A stretch of 64,000 bases of DNA from Dyella_B jejuensis. Lineage in GTDB: Bacteria > Pseudomonadota > Gammaproteobacteria > Xanthomonadales > Rhodanobacteraceae. How positions within the stretch are numbered: position 1 is the stretch's first letter; each line of letters starts with the position of its first letter. Both the position numbers and the translations under genes were made by a program. The stretch covers positions 124,001-188,000 of the forward strand of contig NZ_JADIKJ010000010.1 of the NCBI RefSeq assembly GCF_044904675.1, in the 5' to 3' direction. The notes under the pieces are model-generated. The model searched no databases. It was not told where the DNA came from and saw nothing but the letters and a program-made list of their open reading frames with translations. Below are positions 25,101-33,600 of the stretch, one piece after another.

Positions 25101-27739
25101 AGCGAGGACAACAACGGCAACGTAAATTGCAGCGCCAGCACCGCTACCGTCCAGGTAATCGGCTGGTCGAAGCCAAGCCATGCAAGCAGGAACAGCACGG
25201 CGAACGACGGCGCCACCAGGCTGCGCCGCAGGTTATCGAAGATCTTCCAGCGCGACAGCGCGCTCAGCGTATTCTTTTCCCTGCGCCCATCGGCACTCGG
25301 CACGCGCGGGAAGATCCACGGCAGCAATTGCCAGTCGCCGCGGATCCAGCGATGGCGGCGCCGGTAATCGTTGACATAGCTGGAGGGATATTCCTCATAC
25401 AGCAGCAAGTCGCTCAGCAGCGCCGAGCGCGCATAGCAGCCTTCGATCAGGTCATGGCTGAGGATGCTGTTGTCGGGAAAGCGGCCGTCCAGCGATTGCA
25501 CGATGGCATCCACGTCATAGATGCCCTTGCCGATGAACGAGCCTTCGCCGAACAGGTCTTGATAGACATCCGACACCGCGCGCGTATAAGGATCGATGCC
25601 TACTTCGCTACCGAACAACATCGCGTAGCGCGATCGCGCCGTGCTCGGCAGGCTGATGCCCAGGCGCGGCTGCAAGATACCGTGACCGCGCAATATGCGG
25701 CCCGTCGCGGCGTCATAGACGGGACGGTTGAGCGGATGCGCCAGGGCGCCGGCGAACTCTTGCGCGGCATCGCGCGGCAATTGCGTGTCGGCATCCAGCG
25801 TGATCACGAACCGGATCCCGCGCAGCATGGCAACCGGGCCCACCACCAGCTCGAATGCATCGAGCTGGCCGGTGCGCAGCAGGTTGTTCAGATCGGTGAG
25901 CTTGCCGCGCTTGCGTTCGTGCCCCATCCAGACGCCGTCCGCACGGTTGAAGCGGCGCGGACGATGCAACAGGTAGAAACGATCGCCATTGCCTGGCGCG
26001 TACTTGGCGTTCAGCGATTCTATCTGCTGGCGTGCGAGGTTGAGGATGGCCGCGTCGTCTTCCAGGCGTTCTTCCGGCGCATCCTTGAAATCGCTGAGCA
26101 GGGCGAAGTGCACGTGCTCGTCCCGATTGGCGAGGAAGTGCACTTCCAGCACTTCGACCATATCCTCCACGTCCTGCGTGCTGCCGAGCATGGCTGGCAC
26201 CACCACCAGGCTGCGCGCCGAAGCCGGTACGCCCTGCGCGAAATTCATGCGCGGCAGCATGGACGGCGACGTGGTGACGGTAACCATCCAGTTCACCAAT
26301 CCCAGCGCGAACTGGCTGGTCGCCAGCAGCGCTGGAATCGCCAGCAGCGCCAAGGCCCCGCCGGAATAGCCACTGAGGCTGGCGATGCGCAGGATCGGCT
26401 GGGTGAACGCCAGCGTGAGCAGCACAATCATGCCGACGTAGAGCACCAATGGCACACCGAGCAAGGCGCGCCTGAGATTCATCCAACGGTGATAGCGATA
26501 ACCGGCCGCCCGCTCGAGCACGGGCAAGCCCTGGTCGATCAGGTAATAACCCACGTGCGCGCTGATGCCCGATACGGCATGGGTGGCAGCGCATGCGCGT
26601 GCCAGTTCGACGGCAGCGTCTGCCACGTCCCATTCGGCACGGTCGCTGGATCGGGCGAGGCGTTCCACTACGTGGCGATAGTGATCGCGCGTGGCGAAGT
26701 CCATATCCGCGTAGACACCGGCCGGATCCTTGCGCAAGGTCTGTTCGACGATGCTGTGCCGTTCCACGAAAGTGTGCCAGTCGATGGCGGACAGCTGCCG
26801 CATGCTGCCGATGCTGTTGCCGATGGACACCTGGTTGGCCGCCTGCTCCTGCGCTTCGCGTTGCAGTTCGTGCTCGATATTCGAGCCGGCCTCGGCAAGC
26901 CGTTGCTCCACCCACGTCAACGGCATCGCGAGCACCGCGCTCTGCCCTTGCAGCCGGCGCGCAAGCTCGGCCACGAAGGCGCTGCTCATCGGCGGTTTCG
27001 AACGCGCCATGTCGGCCACGCCGATCACCACGCTCTTGGGATCGTGCTCGGCGATTTCGGTAAGCAGGTCGGCCCATTCGTTGGCCTGGTCGCGGTAATG
27101 CCAGTCCGCCAGCACGCGCATCGCCGCACGGCGCAAGTTCTCGATCAGCGCCAGTCGCAGCATGATCGGGATCGCCCACAATTCGCCCAGCGTGAGCGGT
27201 TGCACCGTTTGATAAGCCGTAATGAAACGGCCCAGGCTTTCCTCGTCGACACGGCCATCGCCGTGCGAGATGGTTTCCAGCGCCAATACATACACGCGCG
27301 GCAGGCCGTCTTCGTCTTCCTGGGCAAGGCGCGGCAGTTCGCGGTTATAGCCTTTGGGCAGGTGCCGCTGCGCGATGCGGATCTGCTCTTCGATCAGGTA
27401 ATAGTTGTCCAGCAACCATTCGCCGGCCGGCGAAATACGCCGATTGCCCTTGACGGCCGAGGTCAGCGCATCGCAGGCCTGCAGCAGCAGGCCGGCATTC
27501 TCGTCGAGCCGCTTCAGCAGCCGGTCCGACGAAGAACGCGGACTGAGCTTGTGCTGCCTCGCCAATGCGACGCCGTGCTGCTCCATCTGCTCGGCGCTGA
27601 ACAGTTCCGCCCGCAGCGTAGGCTCCATCGACGCCTTGTCCGCCGCGGACTCGTGACGTGTCGACGGATGGGTATGTAACGCAGCTTGCAATAAAGAGGG
27701 CTTGTCGATCCTGAGCATCGCTCCCATCCGGCATGGCAC
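19115..27739 (-). CDS. ndvB: Cyclic beta-1,2-glucan synthase (NdvB/ChvB type)
   Basis: A 2874-residue inner-membrane enzyme, close to rhizobial NdvB (about 2830). From the N-terminus: a helical region to about 400; membrane helices near 420-490; a GT84 glucosyltransferase with LDADTQLPRD (about 648) and RHRWIRGDWQLLPW (about 797); further helices near 850 and 980; the PF10091/GH189 cyclising domain (about 1320-1540, with GVSESGYNTVDVHLNYQYRA and FMAHHQGMG); beta-sandwich carbohydrate modules; and a C-terminal GH94 phosphorylase-like domain with GTGDWNDGMN (about 2558) that trims chain length. It builds periplasmic cyclic beta-1,2-glucan from UDP-glucose. Start choice is open: the longest ATG is given (27739); ATGs at 27718 and 27628 are alternatives, the last preceding the conserved-looking MEPTLRAELF. 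Confidence 0.93.
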   Translation of the reverse strand: MPCRMGAMLRIDKPSLLQAALHTHPSTRHESAADKASMEPTLRAELFSAEQMEQHGVALARQHKLSPRSSSDRLLKRLDENAGLLLQACDALTSAVKGNRRISPAGEWLLDNYYLIEEQIRIAQRHLPKGYNRELPRLAQEDEDGLPRVYVLALETISHGDGRVDEESLGRFITAYQTVQPLTLGELWAIPIMLRLALIENLRRAAMRVLADWHYRDQANEWADLLTEIAEHDPKSVVIGVADMARSKPPMSSAFVAELARRLQGQSAVLAMPLTWVEQRLAEAGSNIEHELQREAQEQAANQVSIGNSIGSMRQLSAIDWHTFVERHSIVEQTLRKDPAGVYADMDFATRDHYRHVVERLARSSDRAEWDVADAAVELARACAATHAVSGISAHVGYYLIDQGLPVLERAAGYRYHRWMNLRRALLGVPLVLYVGMIVLLTLAFTQPILRIASLSGYSGGALALLAIPALLATSQFALGLVNWMVTVTTSPSMLPRMNFAQGVPASARSLVVVPAMLGSTQDVEDMVEVLEVHFLANRDEHVHFALLSDFKDAPEERLEDDAAILNLARQQIESLNAKYAPGNGDRFYLLHRPRRFNRADGVWMGHERKRGKLTDLNNLLRTGQLDAFELVVGPVAMLRGIRFVITLDADTQLPRDAAQEFAGALAHPLNRPVYDAATGRILRGHGILQPRLGISLPSTARSRYAMLFGSEVGIDPYTRAVSDVYQDLFGEGSFIGKGIYDVDAIVQSLDGRFPDNSILSHDLIEGCYARSALLSDLLLYEEYPSSYVNDYRRRHRWIRGDWQLLPWIFPRVPSADGRREKNTLSALSRWKIFDNLRRSLVAPSFAVLFLLAWLGFDQPITWTVAVLALQFTLPLLSSLLAIVQKPSDVTLKSHLRGSIGLAGQHLARALYALMTLPHEAYYSVDAIARTLWRMAVSRRNLLQWRTSRDVEQEGAHSTLHIYRMLWINPLLAVVACAVIWPLHRAALPPALPILLLWLAGPAIVRWSSQRRKEIAFVPSSRQLQFLRGLSRRIWAFFETYVGPEDNWLPPDNMQEVPGIVVAHRTSPTNIGLSLLSCLAAHDFGYITTGRLLDRIGKTVQTMQRMERYRGHLYNWYDTVTLKPLAPQYISSVDSGNLAAHLLTLRPGLLALLDEPLFHVRLLEGLHDTLTLLRDSLPDGRNNGTIASLRRLLQETVQAPPPSLDRVAVCTVTLQLKIDELHAAIPDDETSEAYFWYTQLLAQVADFRREMETAQAWTASLPEQEGIPTLRQALSAGTGTAEGASLRRDDILRLAAAISELAVMDFSFLYDARKKLLSIGYNVDERRLDAGCYDLLASEARLASYVAIAQGQLPQDGWFALSRLLTTTGGEPVLLSWSGSMFEYLMPMLVMPSYAGTLLDRTCRAAVARQIEYGQQAGVPWGVSESGYNTVDVHLNYQYRAFGVPGLGLKRGLGEDVVIAPYASVMALMVAPSEACANLERLAAEGRRGRYGFYEAIDYTPARVPHGQNAVVVASFMAHHQGMGLLSLAYMLLDQPMQTRFDTDPQFRANALLLQERVPKSATEYLQATGLQMLQPGVTAADTTLRVFQDPNMPRPAVQLLSNGRYHVMVSSSGAGYSRCRDLSINRWHEDITSDNWGQFCYLRDVESGEFWSTTYQPTLVKPEQFEAIFSDARAEFRVREQNYDAHTEIVVSPEDDIELRRVRLTNRGRRARTIEITTFAELVIAPAMADASHPAFSNLFVQTEWIASAQALIGTRRPRANNERVPWMCHVMAVHDANIESISYETDRAKFIGRGRSIARPLALSRLGTHSQLSNTVGAVLDPIVSIRVRITLPPEHSATVDIVTGMAESREACQHLAEKYRDRHLADRVFDLAWTHSQVLLQQLNATHADARLYERMAASILYANTLLRAEAAVLQANRRGQSGLWGQAISGDLPIVLLRIADMANIELVRQLVQAHAYWRMKGLTVDLVIWNEDQAGYRQELQDLILGLIASGTEASLIDRPGGIFVRPSQQLSVEDRILVQSVARIVLYDNRGTLAEQIERRRVESQMPRLAVSRTARAEQSAADDHGQALFNTLQLTNRYGGFTPDLNEYAIILRSGRHTPAPWANVLANPEFGCVISESGSAYTWSENSHEFRLTPWHNDPICDSSGEAFYLRDEESGHYWSPMALPHRGRGTYITRHGFGYSVFEHIEDGIHTELWVYVALHAPIKFSVLRVHNRSGRSRRLSATGYVEWVLGDMRNKYAMHIVSEADPVTGALLARNAYNTEFPNRVAFFDTDATARSVTGDRMEFLGRNGSPRTPAAMGRSGLSGRLGPGLDPCAAIQVPFELGKDETREVIFRLGAAHDAKAASDLAQRFRGTNAAATALDEVRMHWRWTLDKVQVKTPDMAVNALANGWLMYQVIAARFWGRSGYYQSGGAFGFRDQLQDSMAMVHASPYNARQHLLLSAAHQFVEGDAQHWWHPPSDRGVRTHCSDDYLWLPLATSRYVHTTRDTGVLDERVGFIEGRPVKPDEESYYDLPVRSEQSATLYEHCMRAIERSKSRGPHGLPLIGTGDWNDGMNMVGEKGTGESIWLGFFLHEVLTSFAATARLHQDEAFAKQCEDEAAKLAANLDEHGWDGEWYRRAYFDDGTPLGSKQNEECRIDSIAQSWSVLSGAAPPERRHQAMESLDKHLVKREAGIVQLLDPPFDRSSLNPGYIKGYVPGVRENGGQYTHAAVWATMAFAAMGDARRAWELQRMISPINHGSQERIDTYKVEPYVIAADVYYGAPHQGRGGWTWYTGSAGWMYRLILESLLGLRVEGESLYIEPVLPPDWQDYSLSYRHRETDYQIVVHARAGDAPPRRILLNGEPIEGDRLPLVDDGGEHHVDIYL

Positions 27740-27969
27740 GCTTCAAAAAAGGCCAGGACGCTACCCGGCAGTTGCCGCGATGCTGGCGCGGCAAAGTGTG
27801 CTGGAGGCGAAAAAAATAGACTTTCCGGCGTGAAAACTAAGTACGCAACCCGTTCGGCCTGACTGGTGTTGCCCGCTGCGAACGATTGCATGGCGATGTG
27901 TGCGCAAAACGCGCCGGTTGCACCAAGGCAATGCCGGGACCGTCGCGGTGCAAGTGATTCAAGCGTGCG

Positions 27970-28182
27970 CTATCCGTGCCGCATTCCGGTCGAGGCAAAC
28001 AGCAAGCCCAGTGCCGTGAGTTTCCAGCGGCCCGCATCGCGCGCCACCATGCCTTTACGCTGTAGCTCGAACATGCGTCCGGCGGTCATGTTCTCGCGGT
28101 CCCAACTGGTCGGCCTTCGCTTGGTCAGCGAACACAGGGCGCGATGCTCCATCGAAGTCAGTGCGGTTTTTTCGGTATCCAT
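27970..28182 (-). CDS. Small hypothetical protein
   Basis: A 70-codon frame from ATG 28182 with GGAG 6 nt upstream. The product (TSMEHRALCSLTKRRPTSWD...TAGRMFELQRKGMVARDAGR then WKLTALGLLFASTG) has the helix-helix-strand look of a small winged-helix domain: an aromatic/Lys-rich turn followed by 'RKGMV...WKLTALG', as in MarR-like or phage-type regulators. I do not recognise a family. No neighbour gives context; it lies between ndvB and another small frame on the same strand. Confidence 0.45.
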   Translation of the reverse strand: MDTEKTALTSMEHRALCSLTKRRPTSWDRENMTAGRMFELQRKGMVARDAGRWKLTALGLLFASTGMRHG

Positions 28183-28321
28183 GACATGCTCCACGCGCCT
28201 CGTCCATCAGATGGCAAGGCATCCGTGCCATATTCATCGACAACGCCCGCTGCTGGCGTTTGCGAAACGGCAACGCCGGAACATTGCCTTCACTTCGCGT
28301 ATGGATAGACGGATCGTCCGG

Positions 28322-28519
28322 TCAACGCCGTTTCTTCTTGCTCTCCGGTTCCGGACGCGGCGGCGGCGATCCCGGATGCCCCGGATCGCGCCCTGCAAAC
28401 GAAGTCTTGGCATAGTGCGGCGCACCGCTGTCTACCGCCGGAGCGCTTGGCTTGGTTTTCTTGCTGGCATAGACACTATGGATTTGCGCCGCCGAAAGCG
28501 GCTCGAGCAGGTAGGGCAT
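28322..28519 (-). CDS. Small hypothetical basic/proline-rich protein
   Basis: A 65-codon frame from ATG 28519 (MPYLLEPLSAAQIHSVYASK...) ending in a charged tail PPPRPEPESKKKRR. GAAGG lies 8 nt upstream. The N-terminal 20 residues look like a short amphipathic helix and the rest is disordered in appearance. The frame is open upstream to 28594. No family is recognised. Confidence 0.4.
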   Translation of the reverse strand: MPYLLEPLSAAQIHSVYASKKTKPSAPAVDSGAPHYAKTSFAGRDPGHPGSPPPRPEPESKKKRR

Positions 28520-28878
28520 GGCCGGGGCCTTCAATAAGACGGGCAAGAAATTCACCCGCAAGCAATAGAAAACATCCTGGCCGCATAGAGCCAAGCCGAA
28601 GCACAGGATGCGAAAAGAACAATGATGGACTGGCGCGCCAAGGATTGGACGGATAAGCCACGGCGCTTGCTGATCATGCGCCCCCGATTGTTACGCCAGT
28701 GTAAGTTCGTCGGACCGCCAGCACCTGGCGCCACAGGTAAAGCCATGCATAACAGCGACTTGCATGCCGCTCCCGCATGGCTCGTCAATCGGCAAAAAAT
28801 GAACCATGGCCGCTTGCCCGCCCTTGCATCGCCCGTTCGCCCGCCTGCTCTCCATCGCACGGGGCGGGCACAACAGCG
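28520..28878. other. Intergenic region without a supported gene
   Basis: About 360 bp between a small hypothetical gene and tpsB, both on the minus strand. Several short frames exist on both strands but none has a ribosome site, family motif or consistent codon bias. I see no clear terminator after tpsB in this stretch. Confidence 0.4.
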
Positions 28879-30660
28879 TCAGTAAAAGCCCTTTTGCACC
28901 TGCAGCCAGAACCGCGCGGCGTTGCTGTAGTCGGTGCCGACCAGGACCGGGCGGTTGCCGATCGGCTTGGCGACGCTGGTGCTCAGCACCCAGTCGTGCA
29001 TCGCGACCCAATGCAGGCCGAGGCCCACGCTGTTCAGGCGCGCGCTGTTGACGCCCGGAAAGAATGGCGTCTTGTACGCCTGCACGTGGCCGCTGTCGAC
29101 GAAGGCGGAGGCTTGCCATGGGCCTGGCAAGGGCGATAGCAGGAAGTCGTGGCGATATTCGATGGTGGCCAGCGTGCCCTGCGCACCCGACACCGCGCCA
29201 ACGTCATAGCCGCGCACGCTATCGGGGCCGCCAAGGTAGAACTGCTCGGACGTATCGAGATTCTTGTTCGCCTTCTGTCCTGAAAAGCCGACATACAGAG
29301 CGTTGTCCTGGCTCAGTTGCTGCAAACGCGAGAGCGAATAGTCGAATTTGCTGTAGCTGCCGGCCGTGCGCGGCCCCAGGACATCGGCAAAGGCTGCATA
29401 CAGATTGTTGAAGTAAAGCCGTCCGTAGCTGCCGCTCAGGTTGAAATTGGTGACGCCGGAGCTGTCGCGCTGGTCGCCGGCCAAGGTTGCCACCCAGACA
29501 TTGCTGTGCCGGTTGGTTTCGATATCGGCAATGTCGATGTCGTCATGCAGGCGCTTGTGGTCGAACTCGATCTGGCCGTATAGATTGCCGGCCGTGTTGC
29601 GAATGAACGGCTGCGACAGATTCACGCTCTGCACTTGCGCCGTACCGTGGGCCTGCAGGTCCTGCAGGCCATTGCCGAGCCGGTAATGCAGGTCCGAGGC
29701 CGCGATGCCCAGCACGGTGCCCTGGCCATCCAACAAATATTTGTAGCCGGCGCTCGCGTAGCTCATGCCGGCGCCGGAGCTTACGCCGCTGACATTCAGC
29801 ACATCGCCCTGGTTGAACAATCCATTGACGGCGAAGGTTCCGCTCAGTCGCAAGCGATCGGTATAGCGATTGCCATAGTCGTCCAAGCCCAGCGTGCCGG
29901 TGTAGCGCGGCGCGGAGGTGACGTCCACCACCAGATCGGACGTACCGACCTGCTCGCCGGGACGCATCACGGAATTCACCGATGCGCCGGGTACATCCGT
30001 GAGCAGCAGCAAGCTGCGCTCCAGCGTGTAGTCGGATACCTGCTGTCCTTGCTGCAAGGGCGACAACGTCGCGTTCAAGACGTGGTCGGCGACCTGGCTT
30101 TGGTTTTGCAGCGTAACGTGGCCGTAGCGCGCTTCCACCACCGCGATGTGCACGATGCCATCCTGCAAGGTTTGCGCTGGCACATACGCCGTCGCCAACG
30201 GATAGCCGTGCGCGTGATAGGCGTCGGTAATGCGGTCGGCCAAGTCGTCGAGGTCAGCCAGCGTCAGATTTTTGCCCTCTTCCGGCGCGACCAGCGCATG
30301 CAGCGTGGCGGTCAGCAAAGCGGTATTGCCGGTGATGCGGATCTCGCGCACCGGAAACGACTGGCTGTTGTCCGCACGGTTGCGGCGAGGCTGCTGGACT
30401 TCCAGGCGCAGGTCGGACGATGGCGCGAGCGCATTGGGCGGCTGCGCTTCCTGCAACAGCTGGCCACTGTTGGGCACCGGTGCCGCGCGCGTTTGCGCGT
30501 GCAGGGCGGCACTGCCCAGCGCGAGCGAAAGCGCGAAGCAAAGCAGGCGAAGCGGTGGAATCGCACGATTGATGGGCGTCATGGGGGCGGCGGCCGAATC
30601 AGAAGTAAGATGGCCGCGTAACGTACTGGGCGCGTTACGCGGCAGCGGGAGCCCGTTCAT
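28879..30660 (-). CDS. Two-partner secretion transporter TpsB (ShlB/FhaC/HecB family)
   Basis: A 593-residue outer-membrane protein of the Omp85/TpsB class. A signal-peptide core LLCFALSLALGSAALHA ends near residue 54. A POTRA_2 domain (about 95-175) contains FPVREIRITGNTALLTATLH, and a second POTRA/ShlB segment precedes the 16-strand barrel (PRYTGTLGLDDYGNRYTDRL... to the final LQVQKGFY). The barrel loop motif is present as YLGGPDSVRGYDVG. It secretes the TpsA exoprotein encoded 12 nt upstream. The start at 30660 has AAGAAG 5 nt upstream and couples to tpsA; ATG 30582 would give a signal peptide of more ordinary length. Confidence 0.93.
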   Translation of the reverse strand: MNGLPLPRNAPSTLRGHLTSDSAAAPMTPINRAIPPLRLLCFALSLALGSAALHAQTRAAPVPNSGQLLQEAQPPNALAPSSDLRLEVQQPRRNRADNSQSFPVREIRITGNTALLTATLHALVAPEEGKNLTLADLDDLADRITDAYHAHGYPLATAYVPAQTLQDGIVHIAVVEARYGHVTLQNQSQVADHVLNATLSPLQQGQQVSDYTLERSLLLLTDVPGASVNSVMRPGEQVGTSDLVVDVTSAPRYTGTLGLDDYGNRYTDRLRLSGTFAVNGLFNQGDVLNVSGVSSGAGMSYASAGYKYLLDGQGTVLGIAASDLHYRLGNGLQDLQAHGTAQVQSVNLSQPFIRNTAGNLYGQIEFDHKRLHDDIDIADIETNRHSNVWVATLAGDQRDSSGVTNFNLSGSYGRLYFNNLYAAFADVLGPRTAGSYSKFDYSLSRLQQLSQDNALYVGFSGQKANKNLDTSEQFYLGGPDSVRGYDVGAVSGAQGTLATIEYRHDFLLSPLPGPWQASAFVDSGHVQAYKTPFFPGVNSARLNSVGLGLHWVAMHDWVLSTSVAKPIGNRPVLVGTDYSNAARFWLQVQKGFY

Positions 30661-30672
30661 GCGGGCTTCTTG

Positions 30673-33600
30673 TCAGGGGGAGGCATCCGTGGGCAGTCGC
30701 ACGCCTCCATGGATCACGTTGATGGGGAGTCCGGAATGGAAATCCGAACGGATCACGTTGCGCTCGATCGGCCGGTGCCGCTTTTTCTGGTTGCCGTTGA
30801 ATACGCCAACCGCGCTCATGTCTGCCGTGCCGTAAGGCGTGGCGATCGATTCCGGTTCGATCGTGCTGTCGATCTGGGCCAGCCAACTGCCCTGCACGCC
30901 GGTACCGATGTCGCCCAGGTCGGTGATATCGGCTTCGGTGGTGGCGGTGGGATCGGTCACCAGGTAGTCGCCCGCGTTGGGGCCGGCGATGCCAATGCCG
31001 TAGACGGTAACCGGCTTGTTGTTGCCGACAGCCGGACTGCCGAACGATGCCGAGCTGTCGATGAAACTCACCGGATAGCCGGGTAGCAGTCCCATGCTGC
31101 TGAGCGCCACCGCATCCGCTTTGCCGCCGTTGAACGGGCGATTGGTACCGCGTGCGAGCACCGTGATCGGTAACGGCGTGATGTTGGCTGTCGTGGTCGT
31201 GGTGGTGTTGAAGATGTAGTTGCCGATATCCACACCGCTGCCGGTGATGCCGGACACCGTGACCGTCTTGCCGTTGCCGGCATGCGGATCGCTGAACAGC
31301 GCCGACGCATCGGCGAAGCTGAGCTGGTCGCCCGGCAGCACGCCGCTGGCGTACAGCGAAACCATGTCGAGTGCATTGCCGTCGAACACCTTGTTGGTGC
31401 CGATGGCGCCGATGGTGATGGCCAGTGGCGTAATGTCGGCGGTGGTGGTGGCAGTGGTATTGAGCAGAATGTAGTTACCGGCGTCGGCGCCGCTGGCGGT
31501 GATGCCATCCGCCGTCACGGACTTGCCGTAGCCGACGTTCTTGTCGCTGAAATTGGCTGACGTATCGGCGAATGCCACCTGGTCGCCGGCCACCACGCCG
31601 GCGCTGCCGAGGCCGACCGTGTCCAGCGTATTGCCGTCATACACCTTGTTGGTGCCGGTGGCGTCGACGGTGATCGCCAGTGGCGTGACGTTGGCGGTCA
31701 GGCCGGTCGGTTGCAACAGGATGTAATTGCCGGCGTCGGCGCCAGCGATGGTCATGTCGGTGGTGACGGCCTTGTTGTTGCCAACGTTCTTGTTGTTGAA
31801 GGTACCGACGGTGTCGTTATCCAGTGTGACGTCGTCGCCGGCAAATACGCCGGCGAGCTGCGAGCCGCTGAGCGTGTCCGCCGTGCTGCCGTCGTACACC
31901 CGGTTGCTGGCGGTGGTGCCGGTTACGTTGAGTATCGCCGGCGTGATGGTGACCCAGTCGTTGCCGCCCACGAAGGTGTAGTTGCTGGCGAGCGCGCCGT
32001 TGTCGCCGGTCAGCGTAAATCCGTCCAGGCCGCCGGCCGCGAACGATTGCTGCACGCCCACGTTCTTGGTGGACAAGGTACCGTTGCCGGTGAGCGTAAG
32101 CGTTTGTCCGGCCACGCCGGTCAACACGCCGTTATTGCCGAACAGGCTGGCATCGGCGGCGGTGGTGGCGTCGTAGACGCGCGTGCTGGTGAGGTTGAGC
32201 ACGGCCGGATCGATCGTGGCCACCGTGCTGGCCGACGTATTGAAGGTGTAGTTGCCGGCATCGGCGCCGGCCGCGCTGATGCCGGCGACCGTTATCGGCA
32301 CATTGCTGCCCGCATTGGGCGAATTGAAGGTGGCCGAGGTATCGGTGAAGCTCACGATATCGCCGCCGACCAGTCCGGCGCCGACCAGGCTCACGCTTGC
32401 CGTGGTGGTTCCGTCGTAGGTTTTGTCCTGGCCGATCGCGCCCACCGTGATGGCGAGCGGCGTGATGGTCAGCGTATCGGTGCCGCCGACCAGCGTGTAA
32501 TTGCTGGCGAGGGCCGCGCCGTTGCCGGTCAGTGCGAGATCGTTCTGGTCGAACTGCGCCGTGCCGGTGTAGGTGTCGACGTTCTTGCTCGACACCACGC
32601 CCGTACCGCTCAAGCTGAGCGTATCGCCATTGATGCCGCTGATCACGCCATTGCTGCCGAACAGGCTGGCCTGCGCGCTGGTGCTGCCGTCATAGACGCG
32701 GGTGCCGCTGAGGTTCAGCACATACGGCGTGATGTCGGCGCTGGTGGCGGCGGTGGTATTGAAGGTGTAGTTGGACAGGTCCTGTCCGGTAGCGGAAATG
32801 CCGCTGACCAGAATCGGCACCTGGTTGCCCGCATTGGGCGAATCGAAACTGGCGTTGCCATAGCTGAACTGGATGTCGTCGCTCGGTACCGTGCCGGTAG
32901 CGCTCAACGCCACGGTCGCGCCGGTATTGCCGTCATAGACTTTGTTCTGGCCCACCGCCGATACCGTCACCGCCAGCGGCGTGATGGTGATGGATTCGGT
33001 GCCGCCGACCAGCGTGTAATTGCTGGCCAGCGATCCGTCGTTGCCGTTCAAGGCAAGGCTGCCCAGGGTCAATGGCTGGTCATTGCCGACGTTCTTGCTC
33101 GGCGCGCTGCCCGCGCCGCTCAATACCAAGGTCTGGCCATCGACGCCGGCGATCACGCCGTCAGTGCCGAACGCGCTGGCATTCACCGCCGTGCTGCCGT
33201 TGTAGACCTGCGTGCCCGCCAGGTTGATGATCGCCGGCGTGATGTTCGCGCTGGTGGCCGCCGTGTTGTTGAAGGTGTAGTTGCCGGCGTCCGCGCCGCT
33301 GGCAGTGATGCCGTCCACCGCGATACCGATGCCGCTGCCCGCATTGGCGGTACTGAAGTTGGCCGAGCCGTCGCTGAAGTTCACGCTGTCGCCAGGCAAC
33401 ACGCCGCTGCTGCTGAGCCCGACCATGGCGGTGGTGGTGCCGTCATAACTCTTGTCGTTGCCAGTTGCGGCCACGGTGATCGCCAGCGGCGTGATGTTGG
33501 CGGCCACGTTGGTGGGCTGCTGCAGGATGTAGTTGCCCGCGTCCGTGCCGCCAATCGTCATGGCAGTGCTCACGGTGATGTTATCGCCCACGTTCTTGCT

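Noticed and set aside
19100..27679. Very long plus-strand frames (864, 659 and 898 codons) opposite ndvB
   Set aside because: High-GC third-position effect on the antisense strand; His/Arg/Gln-rich with no domains, while ndvB is intact.
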